From an uncultured Arthrobacter sp. (lineage in GTDB: Bacteria > Actinomycetota > Actinomycetes > Actinomycetales > Micrococcaceae): 9,400 bases of DNA. Numbering within the stretch: the first letter of the stretch is position 1; the number at the start of each line of letters is the position of its first letter. The DNA lies in contig CALMVY010000166.1 in the NCBI GenBank assembly GCA_937873245.1, positions 1 to 9,400 on the forward strand, read 5' to 3'. A program made the position numbers and the translations under genes. Positions 1-5,984 of the stretch are shown piece after piece. The notes beneath the pieces are model-generated. The model searched no databases. It worked only from the letters and a program-made list of their open reading frames with translations, and was not told the origin of the DNA.

Positions 1-782
1 GCCGGCGAACCCGGTCCCCCGTTGAGGTACTTGTACGTGCAGCCGGCGGCGAAGTCGACGTCGGCGGCGTCCAAAGCGATCTTTACCGAACCGGCGGAAT
101 GGCACAGGTCCCACACCACCAGCGCGCCGGCGTCGTGGATTGCGGCGGTGATGGCCGGCAGGTCCGCGAGGAACCCGGAACGGTACGCGATCTGGCTCAG
201 GACCACGACGGCCGTGGCCGGGCCGGTGGCGTGGCGCACCTGCTCGACGGTGACGCCGGTGGCGGGATCGGCGTCGATCCAGCGCAGCGTGAGGCCCTCC
301 TCGCGGGCGATGCCCTCGACGAGGTAGCGGTCGGTGGGGAAATTCTCCGTGTCCAGCACGATTTCGGTGCGGGCCGGGTCCGCGACGACGGCCAGCGCGG
401 CCCGGATCAGCTTGTAGAGCACCACGGTGGTGGAGTCGGCAATGATGGTCTGCCCGGGCGCGGCGCCGAGGACGGCCCTGCCGAGCTGGTCGCCGATGGC
501 CTGCGGGAGGTCCAGCCACTCCTCGTCCCAGCCACGGATCAGGCGCCCGCCCCAGCTGTCCTGGATGAACGTGCTGATGTCGGTGACGGTGCGCTTGAGC
601 GGGCGGCCCAGGGAGTTCCCGTCGAGGTAGCACAGCTCCGTGTCCGAGCCGATGAAGTGCTCCCGGTAGGCCGCCAGCGGATCGGCGGCGTCCAAGTCCC
701 GGGCACGCTGAAGCAGCGCTGTGTTGCTGCCGGCGGTTGCCTCTGCCGCGGACCCCGCCGTTTCCGGCTGCAGGGCGCTCAC
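1..782 (-). CDS. kynU: Kynureninase, C-terminal part beyond the window
   Basis: PLP-dependent hydrolase that cleaves L-kynurenine to anthranilate and alanine (also 3-hydroxykynurenine), a cytoplasmic step of tryptophan degradation. The first 260 residues are present and the frame is open to the window edge; the family is usually a little over 400 residues. Visible marks are the N-terminal YLDGNSLGRP (about 52-61), DSTT (116-119), the cofactor-pocket segment WDLCHSAGS (224-232), and CTYKYLNGGPG (248-258), whose Lys251 should carry the PLP. The start is GTG at 782-780. It overlaps the kynA stop as GTGA and has a GGAG ribosome site (794-791) inside the kynA end, so translation is probably coupled to kynA. 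The Cys in DLCHSAG replaces the more usual Ala and is unlikely to matter. Identity is very secure; only the 3' end is unseen. Confidence 0.95.
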   Translation of the reverse strand, partial: MSALQPETAGSAAEATAGSNTALLQRARDLDAADPLAAYREHFIGSDTELCYLDGNSLGRPLKRTVTDISTFIQDSWGGRLIRGWDEEWLDLPQAIGDQLGRAVLGAAPGQTIIADSTTVVLYKLIRAALAVVADPARTEIVLDTENFPTDRYLVEGIAREEGLTLRWIDADPATGVTVEQVRHATGPATAVVVLSQIAYRSGFLADLPAITAAIHDAGALVVWDLCHSAGSVKIALDAADVDFAAGCTYKYLNGGPGSP

Positions 783-1633
783 TGGCCGATCTCCGTCCGG
801 ACGGCGAAAAGCTCGGGGAAAAAGGTCAGTTCCAGGGCCTTCTGCAGGAACGCCGCGCCGCTGGAGCCGCCGGTCCCGGACTTCATGCCGATGGTGCGCT
901 GCACCGTGCGCAGGTGCCGGAACCGCCAGAGCTGGAAGTTGTCCTCGAGGTCCACGAGTTCCTCGCAGGCCTCGTAAGCGCCCCAGTTGTCCGCCGCGTT
1001 CTCGTAGATGTACTTGAACACCGGGACCAGCTCGGCGCAGAACTCGTGCGCCTGGGTGACGTCCCGCTCCAGCAGCGACGCGGGAACGTCGAAACCCTGG
1101 CGCTTGAGGTAGGCGAGGAAGTCGTCGTAGATGCTCGGGGATTCGAGGAGCTCCAGCAGCATCGCATGGGCCTCGGGGTCGGATTCGAAGACCGGCAGCA
1201 TCTTGCGGTTCTTGTTGCCGAGCAGGAATTCCACCGCGCGGTACTGGCTGGACTGGAACCCGGAGGAGTTGCCCAGGAAGCCGCGGAACTGCGAGTACTC
1301 GGTGGGGGTCAGGGTGGCCAGCACGGACCACTGCTCGGTCAGGGTCTTCTGGATGTGCTTGACCCGGGCGATCGCCTTCAGCGCCGAGCCGAGGTCGTCG
1401 GACCGGAGCCAGGCGGCGGCGCTGCGGAGCTCGTGCAGGACCAGCTTGAGCCACAGTTCCGTGGTCTGGTGCTGGATGATGAACAGCATCTCGTCGTGGT
1501 GCTCCGGAGTGCTGACCGGCTGCTGGGCGCTCAGCAGGGTCGGCAGCTGCAGGTAGGACGCGTAGCTCATCCGGGAGCTGAAGTCCCGGACAATTTCCTT
1601 GTCCAGCTCCCTTGTATTCTTCTCAATGGTCAC
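779..1633 (-). CDS. kynA: Tryptophan 2,3-dioxygenase
   Basis: Heme enzyme that opens the indole ring of L-tryptophan with O2 to give N-formylkynurenine, the first step of the kynurenine route. The 284-residue length is typical of bacterial members. Key residues seen are F51 and H55 in HHDEMLFIIQHQ, R117 in SQFRGFLG, the proximal heme ligand H240 in WRFRH, and T254 in KSGTGGSSG. These numbers match those known for the Xanthomonas enzyme, which supports the chosen start. That start is GTG (1633-1631), preceded by AAGGAAGG at 1648-1641 with good spacing. kynU follows with a 4-base overlap. The formamidase (kynB) that should act between the two enzymes is not in this window; it may lie past the left edge or elsewhere. 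No frame damage is visible. Confidence 0.97.
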   Translation of the reverse strand: MTIEKNTRELDKEIVRDFSSRMSYASYLQLPTLLSAQQPVSTPEHHDEMLFIIQHQTTELWLKLVLHELRSAAAWLRSDDLGSALKAIARVKHIQKTLTEQWSVLATLTPTEYSQFRGFLGNSSGFQSSQYRAVEFLLGNKNRKMLPVFESDPEAHAMLLELLESPSIYDDFLAYLKRQGFDVPASLLERDVTQAHEFCAELVPVFKYIYENAADNWGAYEACEELVDLEDNFQLWRFRHLRTVQRTIGMKSGTGGSSGAAFLQKALELTFFPELFAVRTEIGQ

Positions 1634-1640
1634 AGTCTTG

Positions 1641-1648
1641 CCTTCCTT
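1641..1648 (-). promoter_or_regulatory. Ribosome binding site of kynA
   Basis: AAGGAAGG on the minus strand, with 7 bases between it and the GTG start of kynA. It supports the GTG as the true start. Confidence 0.75.
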
Positions 1649-1714
1649 GCCAAATGGCTGTGAATCTCTGCGGGGAGAGTCCCGCGATCCCGCCGGCCCG
1701 CTCCTGAATCTTCT

Positions 1715-1764
1715 CAGCGGTTCAGCCCAGCGGTTTAGTTAAGCGGCCCAGCCCGGCGGTTTAG
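1715..1764. repeat. Degenerate direct repeat at the ribF 3' end
   Basis: The 16-mer CAGCCCAGCGGTTTAG at 1723-1738 recurs as CAGCCCGGCGGTTTAG at 1749-1764 with one mismatch and a period of 26 bases. A partial copy, CAGCGGTT, lies at 1715-1722. The second full copy contains the ribF stop codon (1761-1763). The array fills most of the ribF-kynA gap. No terminator hairpin with a U tract was found there. Confidence 0.7.
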
Positions 1765-2756
1765 TGCGCGAACAGGATGTTGTGGGCCTGGACCACGTCC
1801 AGGCGCATCTGGTCCACCAACGCCTCAGGGCCACGGTACGCCACCATTCCCCGCAGACGGGCGACGAATTCCACCACTACTGTCTGGCCGTACAGATCGA
1901 AGTCCTCGACATCCTCTTCCGGGCGGTCGATCACATGGGCCTCCACCTGCCGGCTGACGCCGTAGAACGTGGGGTTGGAGCCGACGGAGATGGCGGCGGG
2001 CCAGCGCGTGCCGGCCTGGTCCACGAGCCAGCCGGCGTAGATGCCGTCCGCCGGGATGTAGCCGCTGGCGTCGGCGGCGAGGTTGGCGGTCGGGAAGCCA
2101 AGGTCGCGGCCACGCGCGGCGCCGTGGACCACCTCTCCGCGCATCCGGTGGGCCCGGCCCAGGACGGCGGCGGCCGTGGCGACGTCGCCCTCCCGCAGGG
2201 CCTCGCGCACCCAGGTGGAGGAACAGCGGCGGTCCTTGCCGCCGTCGTCGTGCAGTTCGCCGTGGATCGGGAAGCCTTCGGAGCCGAACTCGCTGATGAC
2301 GAGGACTTCGAAGCCAAGCTTCTTGCCGAGTTCCTGCATGGTGTCCAGGTCGCCGGAGTTTCCGCGGCCGAACCGGGCGTCGTGGCCGATCACCACGTGG
2401 CTTGCCTTGAGGCTGCCAACCAGGACGTTGGCGACGAATTCTTCGGGAGTGAGGCTGGCCAGTTCAAGGGAGTACTTCATCACGAGCACGGCATCGAGGC
2501 CCAGCTCGCCGAGCGCCACCAGCTTGTCTTCCAGGCCCATGATCAGCTCGGGGGCGGACTCGGGGCGGTGGACCTGCGCCGGATGCGGGTCGAAGGTGAT
2601 GGCGACGGCCCGGGCATGGTTCAGGCGGGCAACCCGGATGAGTTGCGAGAGCACCTGCTGGTGGCCGCGGTGCACACCGTCGAAGTTGCCAAAGGTAACG
2701 ACGGAAGGACCAAAGTCCGCCGGGACTTCGGACGGATCGTTCCAGATGTGGACCAT
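1761..2756 (-). CDS. ribF: Bifunctional riboflavin kinase / FMN adenylyltransferase
   Basis: Makes FMN and then FAD from riboflavin with ATP in the cytoplasm. The N-terminal adenylyltransferase half shows VVTFGNFDGVHRGHQ (about 20-34) with its nucleotide-binding HxGH-type site, ITFDPHPAQ, the GHDARFGRGNSGD segment and SSTWVREAL. The C-terminal flavokinase half shows GRDLGFPTANL and GIYAGWL. From the ATG at 2756-2754 the protein is 331 residues, normal for the family. That ATG has AAGGCGAGG just upstream (2768-2760), and the conserved part begins soon after it. Another ATG at 2783, starting MAGSKKARL with GGAAG before it, is a weaker alternative; in-frame codons further upstream are probably untranslated. 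The gene is divergent from the DUF937 gene and reads toward kynA, but the intervening gap suggests separate units. No FMN riboswitch-like leader is recognisable. Confidence 0.96.
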   Translation of the reverse strand: MVHIWNDPSEVPADFGPSVVTFGNFDGVHRGHQQVLSQLIRVARLNHARAVAITFDPHPAQVHRPESAPELIMGLEDKLVALGELGLDAVLVMKYSLELASLTPEEFVANVLVGSLKASHVVIGHDARFGRGNSGDLDTMQELGKKLGFEVLVISEFGSEGFPIHGELHDDGGKDRRCSSTWVREALREGDVATAAAVLGRAHRMRGEVVHGAARGRDLGFPTANLAADASGYIPADGIYAGWLVDQAGTRWPAAISVGSNPTFYGVSRQVEAHVIDRPEEDVEDFDLYGQTVVVEFVARLRGMVAYRGPEALVDQMRLDVVQAHNILFAH

Positions 2757-2823
2757 CAACCTCGCCTTTTTGCTTCCTGCCATGTGCTCTTCCGGAGAAA
2801 CCAGTCGGCCCCGGAACTCTCCT

Positions 2824-2829
2824 AGATTA
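2824..2829 (-). promoter_or_regulatory. Possible -10 element for ribF
   Basis: TAATCT on the minus strand fits the actinobacterial TANNNT -10 pattern and lies about 68 bases before the ribF ATG. No good -35 hexamer stands at 17-18 bases upstream, so support is limited. Confidence 0.3.
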
Positions 2830-2904
2830 CCCGCAATCGCCACGTGCCTCCGACGGCCTTCCCAGTCCCCCGGCGGCGTCCTTTCGCGTTCGGGACGCAA
2901 CTAC

Positions 2905-2910
2905 TACGAT
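2905..2910 (+). promoter_or_regulatory. Possible -10 element for the DUF937 gene
   Basis: TACGAT matches the TANNNT -10 pattern, in the divergent gap between ribF and the DUF937 gene. Transcription from here would give a 5' leader of about 75 bases that contains the hairpin at 2930-2949. The -35 region is not convincing. Confidence 0.35.
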
Positions 2911-2929
2911 GCAAGGGCAAACCTTCCGA

Positions 2930-2949
2930 CGGCGCCCGCACGGGCGCCG
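2930..2949. promoter_or_regulatory. Perfect GC-rich inverted repeat in the DUF937 leader
   Basis: CGGCGCCCG and CGGGCGCCG form perfect 9-base arms around CA. As RNA this would more realistically be an 8-bp stem with a GCAC tetraloop. It lies between the possible -10 and the ribosome site of the DUF937 gene, so it could be a leader hairpin or a protein-binding dyad. No U tract follows. Confidence 0.55.
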
Positions 2950-2980
2950 CTTCCAGCGAGGCCGCACCGAGGCGCGGCTG

Positions 2981-2986
2981 AAGGAG
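2981..2986 (+). promoter_or_regulatory. Ribosome binding site of the DUF937 gene
   Basis: AAGGAG, 6 bases before the ATG at 2993. It decides the start in favour of MSELQDIL over an upstream in-frame ATG at 2909. Confidence 0.85.
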
Positions 2987-2992
2987 TACCCC

Positions 2993-3775
2993 ATGAGCGA
3001 GCTCCAAGACATCCTGCGGCAGATTCCGGTAGACCAGATCGCCGGACTGCTCGGCACCGACCGGCAGACCGCCCAGACCGCAGTGGAGGCCGCAGTGCCC
3101 ACGCTGCTGGCCGGCATGCAGAACAACGCGCAAGGCTCCGACGGCGCCGCCTCGCTGGAGTCGGCGCTCAGCCAGCACCAGGACGGGCTGTTGGAGGGCG
3201 GGGTCGATGTCTCGCAGGTGGACACCGCAGACGGTGAAAAAATTGTGGGCCACGTCTTCGGCGGGCAGCAGGACCAGGTGGCCAGCCAGCTGGCCGGGAC
3301 GTCCCAGCTCGGCGGGGTGGGTGGCGACCTGATGAAGAAGCTGCTGCCCATCCTGGCCCCGATCGTGATGTCCTACCTCGCCAACAAGGTTCTCGGGGGC
3401 CGAGGGCAGTCGTCCGAGGCTGGCGGGTCCGGTGGTGCGGGTGGTATCGACCTCGGCGGAATCCTGGGCGGGATCCTGGGCGGGGGCGCTGCTGCCGGCG
3501 GCGCCGGCGGCATGGGCGGGCTCGGTGACCTGCTGGGCGGGCTGCTCGGCGGCGGCCAGCCGTCTTCGCAGGCGGCCGCTCCGGACGCCCGGCCGGAATC
3601 GCCGCTGGAGCCCCAGCCCCACCCGCAAGGACAGCCCGCCGGCGGGGCGCCGCGCCCCGGTGAGTTGATCGACGTCGAGCTCCCCGGGAACCAGCAGGCG
3701 GAACCTCAGAAGGAGGACGACGGGTCTGGCGGCTTCGGCGGGATCCTGGGTGGCCTGTTCGGTAAGAAGAAGTAG
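2993..3775 (+). CDS. DUF937 family protein with glycine-rich C-terminal half
   Basis: A 260-residue soluble protein. The N-terminal 135 residues match the DUF937 (YidB-like) family by pattern: LRQIPVDQIAGLLG, then helices rich in Gln/Ala, a KIVGHVFGG segment (83-91) and LMKKLLPILAPIVMSYLANK (113-132). The family's biochemical role is not established. From about residue 135 the protein becomes low in complexity, with GGILGG-type units near 155-189, a Pro/Gln-rich linker (about 190-242), and a closing GGILGGLFGKKK. Gly-Leu-rich runs are common in this family, but the tail seems long here. There is no signal peptide and no clear membrane helix except the moderately hydrophobic 117-130. A strong ribosome site fixes the start. 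The gene stands alone, divergent from ribF, and ends in a hairpin. Confidence 0.88.
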   Translation: MSELQDILRQIPVDQIAGLLGTDRQTAQTAVEAAVPTLLAGMQNNAQGSDGAASLESALSQHQDGLLEGGVDVSQVDTADGEKIVGHVFGGQQDQVASQLAGTSQLGGVGGDLMKKLLPILAPIVMSYLANKVLGGRGQSSEAGGSGGAGGIDLGGILGGILGGGAAAGGAGGMGGLGDLLGGLLGGGQPSSQAAAPDARPESPLEPQPHPQGQPAGGAPRPGELIDVELPGNQQAEPQKEDDGSGGFGGILGGLFGKKK

Positions 3776-3783
3776 GCCGCGCA

Positions 3784-3827
3784 CGGGCCAGGGATCGCCC
3801 GGCCGTCGCCGGCTGGTCCCTGGCCCG
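3784..3827 (+). terminator. Hairpin terminator candidate after the DUF937 gene
   Basis: CGGGCCAGGGA (3784-3794) pairs perfectly with TCCCTGGCCCG (3817-3827). The loop holds a second 5-bp stem (CCGGC 3799-3803 with GCCGG 3808-3812). It starts 8 bases after the stop codon. There is no U tract, as is common for terminators in high-GC actinobacteria. Confidence 0.7.
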
Positions 3828-3870
3828 GGCCGATGTCACCTACGCCCGTACCGTGGGGTGACAGGGCTGG

Positions 3871-3876
3871 TAGGGT
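3871..3876 (+). promoter_or_regulatory. Possible -10 element for the lipoprotein gene
   Basis: TAGGGT matches TANNNT and lies 54 bases before the lipoprotein ATG. The -35 region is weak. Confidence 0.3.
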
Positions 3877-3917
3877 CATCCCATCCGCGCTGGGGACCGC
3901 CGGCCGGGGACAATGTT

Positions 3918-3923
3918 GGGGGA
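3918..3923 (+). promoter_or_regulatory. Ribosome binding site of the lipoprotein gene
   Basis: GGGGGA, 7 bases before the ATG at 3931. It makes that ATG preferable to the in-frame ATG at 3913, which lies upstream of the site. Confidence 0.65.
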
Positions 3924-3930
3924 CATCATC

Positions 3931-4353
3931 ATGGGATACAAAGCTGGAGCACGGCGCCTTGCCGCTGTTGGCGTGATTCTTGCTGCCGGGGTGTCGCTGG
4001 GCGGCTGCGGTGGCGCGGCGAAAGCAGCGGGGACGCCGACTGCGTCCCCACCGGCGTCGTCGGAATCGACAGTGGGCGGCTACGAAGGCTGGTGGAACGC
4101 GACACCGGCCAGCGGCAACACCGCGGGCCTCCCCCAGGAAGCCGTGGCCGTCAACACCCGGACGAACACGGTGGTGGACGCGTTCAGCCGGAGGATCAAC
4201 GACGCCGGGCGGCCCACCCTCATCACGGATGTTCCGTACACTGTTGTTCCCGACCCGTCCTGGCCTGCAGACTCGGTGGTCATCATCGACACGGCCACCA
4301 ACAAAGTGATCGAGGACTTCCGCGTCGATCTCGACGGCAACCCGATCCGCTAG
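3931..4353 (+). CDS. Small secreted lipoprotein with two YVTN-like repeats
   Basis: A 140-residue protein starting with a classic lipoprotein signal: MGYKAGARR, a hydrophobic stretch (10-23), then the lipobox LGGC with Cys26 as the expected lipidated residue. It should therefore be anchored outside the cytoplasmic membrane. A Ser/Thr/Pro/Ala-rich linker follows (about 31-50), then EGWWNATP. The mature domain has two similar segments 45 residues apart: AVNTRTNTVVDAF (73-85) and IIDTATNKVIEDF (118-130). These resemble the IDTATNKVV strand of YVTN/YncE-type beta-propeller repeats, but two repeats cannot form a propeller alone. No function can be given. The gene stands between a terminator hairpin and a convergent gene whose stop overlaps its own. 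It might be the remnant of a longer propeller protein, or a small domain of its own. Confidence 0.8.
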   Translation: MGYKAGARRLAAVGVILAAGVSLGGCGGAAKAAGTPTASPPASSESTVGGYEGWWNATPASGNTAGLPQEAVAVNTRTNTVVDAFSRRINDAGRPTLITDVPYTVVPDPSWPADSVVIIDTATNKVIEDFRVDLDGNPIR

Positions 4354-4736
4354 CGCCCGCCAGCGGCCCGATAGTTGCGCCAGTGCAGCAGCACGGCAGC
4401 GAGGATCAGTGGGACATGGATGCCCGGGAGGTTCCTGGCAAACCACCGGGGCAGATAGATGTCCGTGACAGAGCCCGTCTCGTCGCCCAGGTCCTTGGCC
4501 ACGGCGGTCAGCGGGCAATGAAACCCGTTGGCGGCAAAGACCAGGGTCTCTGCGGTCACGACGCCGGCGGCCAGGCCCACCTTCCTGTCCGTTCGTCCGC
4601 GGGCACCGGCATACAGGACGTAGACCATGCAGGCCTCAATCGTGAACCAGGCAAAGGTGTGGACTGCCTTCACGGCCCTCAGCAGGGAACCACGGTCAGC
4701 CTCCCGCAGGCCGCGCGGAACCTTGAGTCCAGCCAT
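4350..4736 (-). CDS. Small integral membrane protein, function unknown
   Basis: A 128-residue protein from the ATG at 4736-4734. Hydrophobic segments lie at about 22-44, 53-71 and 105-118, so three membrane helices are likely. HCPLT (73-77) follows the second helix; a similar Cys-Pro-Leu-Thr motif occurs in some small membrane families such as DUF2784, but the rest does not match well enough to assign it. A loop GSVTDIYLPRWFARNLP precedes the last helix. The start is uncertain: a GTG at 4760 would add eight residues, and neither start has a good ribosome site. The gene lies just downstream of the P-loop ATPase gene on the same strand (35 bases, or 10 with the GTG), so the two are probably cotranscribed. 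Its TAG overlaps the lipoprotein TAG at a CTAG. Confidence 0.65.
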   Translation of the reverse strand: MAGLKVPRGLREADRGSLLRAVKAVHTFAWFTIEACMVYVLYAGARGRTDRKVGLAAGVVTAETLVFAANGFHCPLTAVAKDLGDETGSVTDIYLPRWFARNLPGIHVPLILAAVLLHWRNYRAAGGR

Positions 4737-4770
4737 GGACCCAGCGTAGCCGCCGTCCACCGGCGTGCGG

Positions 4771-5418
4771 TCAGAGGCTTTCGCCCCGCCCGGCGCTCGT
4801 GGACTTGGCGGACTCGGCGGACAGCTGCGCGAGCCACGCGTGGAGCTGCCGGGGATGGCGGAAGAGGATCGCGGGCGGCATGCCGGGGTCGGCCTGGAGT
4901 CCCCGCATGACCTGCCGCTTCCTCGTGAACGACCGGAAATGCCAGCGGATAATCGAGTCTTCGACGAAGAGGCGGGCCAGGGTTTCGTGGTTGCCGTTGC
5001 AGACGGGTTCCCGGGTCAAAGCCCGGCGCACGGACCGGCGTACCAGCCTGGCCAGCGAGAGCCAGCGCGGATAATCCAGGCCGACGACGAGCTCCGCCCG
5101 CGGCAGCACAACGTCCCGCCACACCCCGTACGCACTGTCCAGCACCCAGCGGTCCTGGGCGGCAATAGCGGCGGCGATGTCCCGCTGCTCCTCGACGGTG
5201 CGCTGCTGCCACCCGGGCAGCCAGCCGATGTCATCGTCCGCCGAGAACTCGGGCAGCCCCGTGGCCCGCGCATAGGCGCGGGCGGCGGACGACTTGCCGC
5301 TGCCGGTCACGCCGTAGAAGAGGACGCGGGAGGGTGCGGCCGGGATTGGTTTAGGGGGCGCGGAAGCGTCGGCAGCCGAAGCCGCTGCACGTGTACCGCG
5401 TTCCGCAGATGTGTTCAT
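4771..5418 (-). CDS. P-loop ATPase, adenylate-kinase-like (FlaR/topology-modulation type)
   Basis: A 215-residue cytoplasmic protein. After a Ser/Ala/Pro-rich N-terminus (about 1-29) comes a Walker A motif GVTGSGKSS (36-44, Lys42). Then follow TGLPEFSADDDIGWLPGW (53-70), WVLDSAYG (91-98) and VGLDYPRWLSLARLVRR (112-128), an Arg-rich lid region, and WHFRSFTRKR (159-168). This order matches the group often named adenylate kinase or DNA topology modulation protein FlaR. That name rests on old genetics; the substrate is unknown and small-molecule phosphorylation is the likeliest activity. The ATG has a GGGGGA site (5430-5425) 6 bases upstream, which decides the start. Upstream in-frame codons to 5562 would run through the divergent promoter region and are rejected. 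It is divergent from the GNAT gene. Confidence 0.85.
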   Translation of the reverse strand: MNTSAERGTRAAASAADASAPPKPIPAAPSRVLFYGVTGSGKSSAARAYARATGLPEFSADDDIGWLPGWQQRTVEEQRDIAAAIAAQDRWVLDSAYGVWRDVVLPRAELVVGLDYPRWLSLARLVRRSVRRALTREPVCNGNHETLARLFVEDSIIRWHFRSFTRKRQVMRGLQADPGMPPAILFRHPRQLHAWLAQLSAESAKSTSAGRGESL

Positions 5419-5424
5419 GGTTCG

Positions 5425-5430
5425 TCCCCC
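5425..5430 (-). promoter_or_regulatory. Ribosome binding site of the P-loop ATPase gene
   Basis: GGGGGA on the minus strand, 6 bases before the ATG at 5418. It fixes the start of a frame that is otherwise open much further upstream. Confidence 0.75.
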
Positions 5431-5462
5431 TGGTTTTGGCGCCGCGCAGGCCCGGCCCCGAA

Positions 5463-5483
5463 TAGCGCATCGGCGATACGCTA
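5463..5483. promoter_or_regulatory. Palindromic operator candidate in a divergent promoter region
   Basis: TAGCGCATCG and CGATACGCTA form 10-base arms around a single central G, with one mismatched pair (5468/5478). The element lies between the divergent ATPase and GNAT genes. Each strand offers a TANNNT hexamer inside or at its edge (TACGCT 5477-5482 on plus; TAGCGT 5483-5478 on minus), so a bound dimer could block both promoters. The regulator is unknown; no regulator gene is adjacent. Confidence 0.5.
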
Positions 5484-5533
5484 GCACCTCCCGCCCGCGG
5501 CCGTTGGGAATGCCTGTGTGCGACACTGTTCCG

Positions 5534-5959
5534 ATGCCAGAGTTCACCGTTCTTGCCGGCACCCCGGTTTCCGACTCAGAGGTGCTGGCGCTGTACGAGT
5601 CCGTGGGCTGGACCGCCTATACCCGCGAACCGGGCGTACTCGCCAGCGCCATCCGCGGCTCCTCGTTCGTTGTCACTGCCCGGACTGCCGGCGGCGGGCT
5701 GGTGGGGCTGGCCCGCGCGGTCTCGGACGACGCCACCATCTGTTACCTGCAGGACATCCTGGTTGATCCGGCCTTCCAGAAGTCAGGTGTCGGCCGCGCG
5801 CTGCTGCAAGCTGTGCAGAAACGCTACGAGCACGTCCGGCAGCTGGTGCTCATCACGGACAACGAACCTGGACAGCGCGCCTTCTATGAGACCCTCGGCT
5901 TCATGGAAGGATCGGACTTCCGTCCGGAACCTGTGAGGGTCTTTGCGCAGTTCCGCTAA
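5534..5959 (+). CDS. GNAT family N-acetyltransferase
   Basis: A 141-residue enzyme expected to transfer acetyl from acetyl-CoA to an amine; the substrate is unknown. Acetyl-CoA-binding motif A is clear: ILVDPAFQKSGVGRALLQAV (75-94), with the Q-x-x-G-x-G/A pattern at Q82-G85-G87. Motif B is seen in TDNEPGQRAFYETLGF (108-123). The N-terminal SDSEVLALYESVGW (13-26) is typical of short GNATs of this type. The start at 5534 gives the usual N-terminus. An ATG at 5510 would add eight residues; neither has a good ribosome site, so a leaderless or weakly translated message is possible. It is divergent from the P-loop ATPase. Its TAA overlaps the TAG of the convergent DUF222-HNH pseudogene. Confidence 0.85.
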   Translation: MPEFTVLAGTPVSDSEVLALYESVGWTAYTREPGVLASAIRGSSFVVTARTAGGGLVGLARAVSDDATICYLQDILVDPAFQKSGVGRALLQAVQKRYEHVRQLVLITDNEPGQRAFYETLGFMEGSDFRPEPVRVFAQFR

Positions 5960-5984
5960 TTGCGCGGTTCCGCCAATTGCGCGG
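5951..5984. repeat. 17-bp tandem duplication at convergent gene ends
   Basis: TTCCGCTAATTGCGCGG (5951-5967) is followed directly by TTCCGCCAATTGCGCGG (5968-5984), one mismatch. The first copy carries both overlapping stop codons (GNAT TAA, HNH TAG). The second copy encodes the residues just before the end of the HNH protein. At 17 bases it shifts frame between copies. Confidence 0.85.

Noticed and set aside
737..1663. Long plus-strand open frame opposite kynA
   Set aside because: It is antisense to a gene with all catalytic residues; its translation is low-complexity and matches no family. High GC leaves opposite frames open.
1670..1685. Attenuator or terminator hairpin in the kynA leader
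   Set aside because: Only a 5-bp stem with a short loop, no U tract and no leader peptide with tryptophan codons.
1764..2825. 353-codon plus-strand open frame opposite ribF
   Set aside because: Antisense shadow of a clearly conserved enzyme; its text is Val/Ala/Gly/His-rich without motifs.
2757..2900. ribF starting at 2900 (379 residues)
   Set aside because: The added N-terminus is Arg/Gly-rich and unlike the family; the ATG at 2756 has a good ribosome site and gives normal length.
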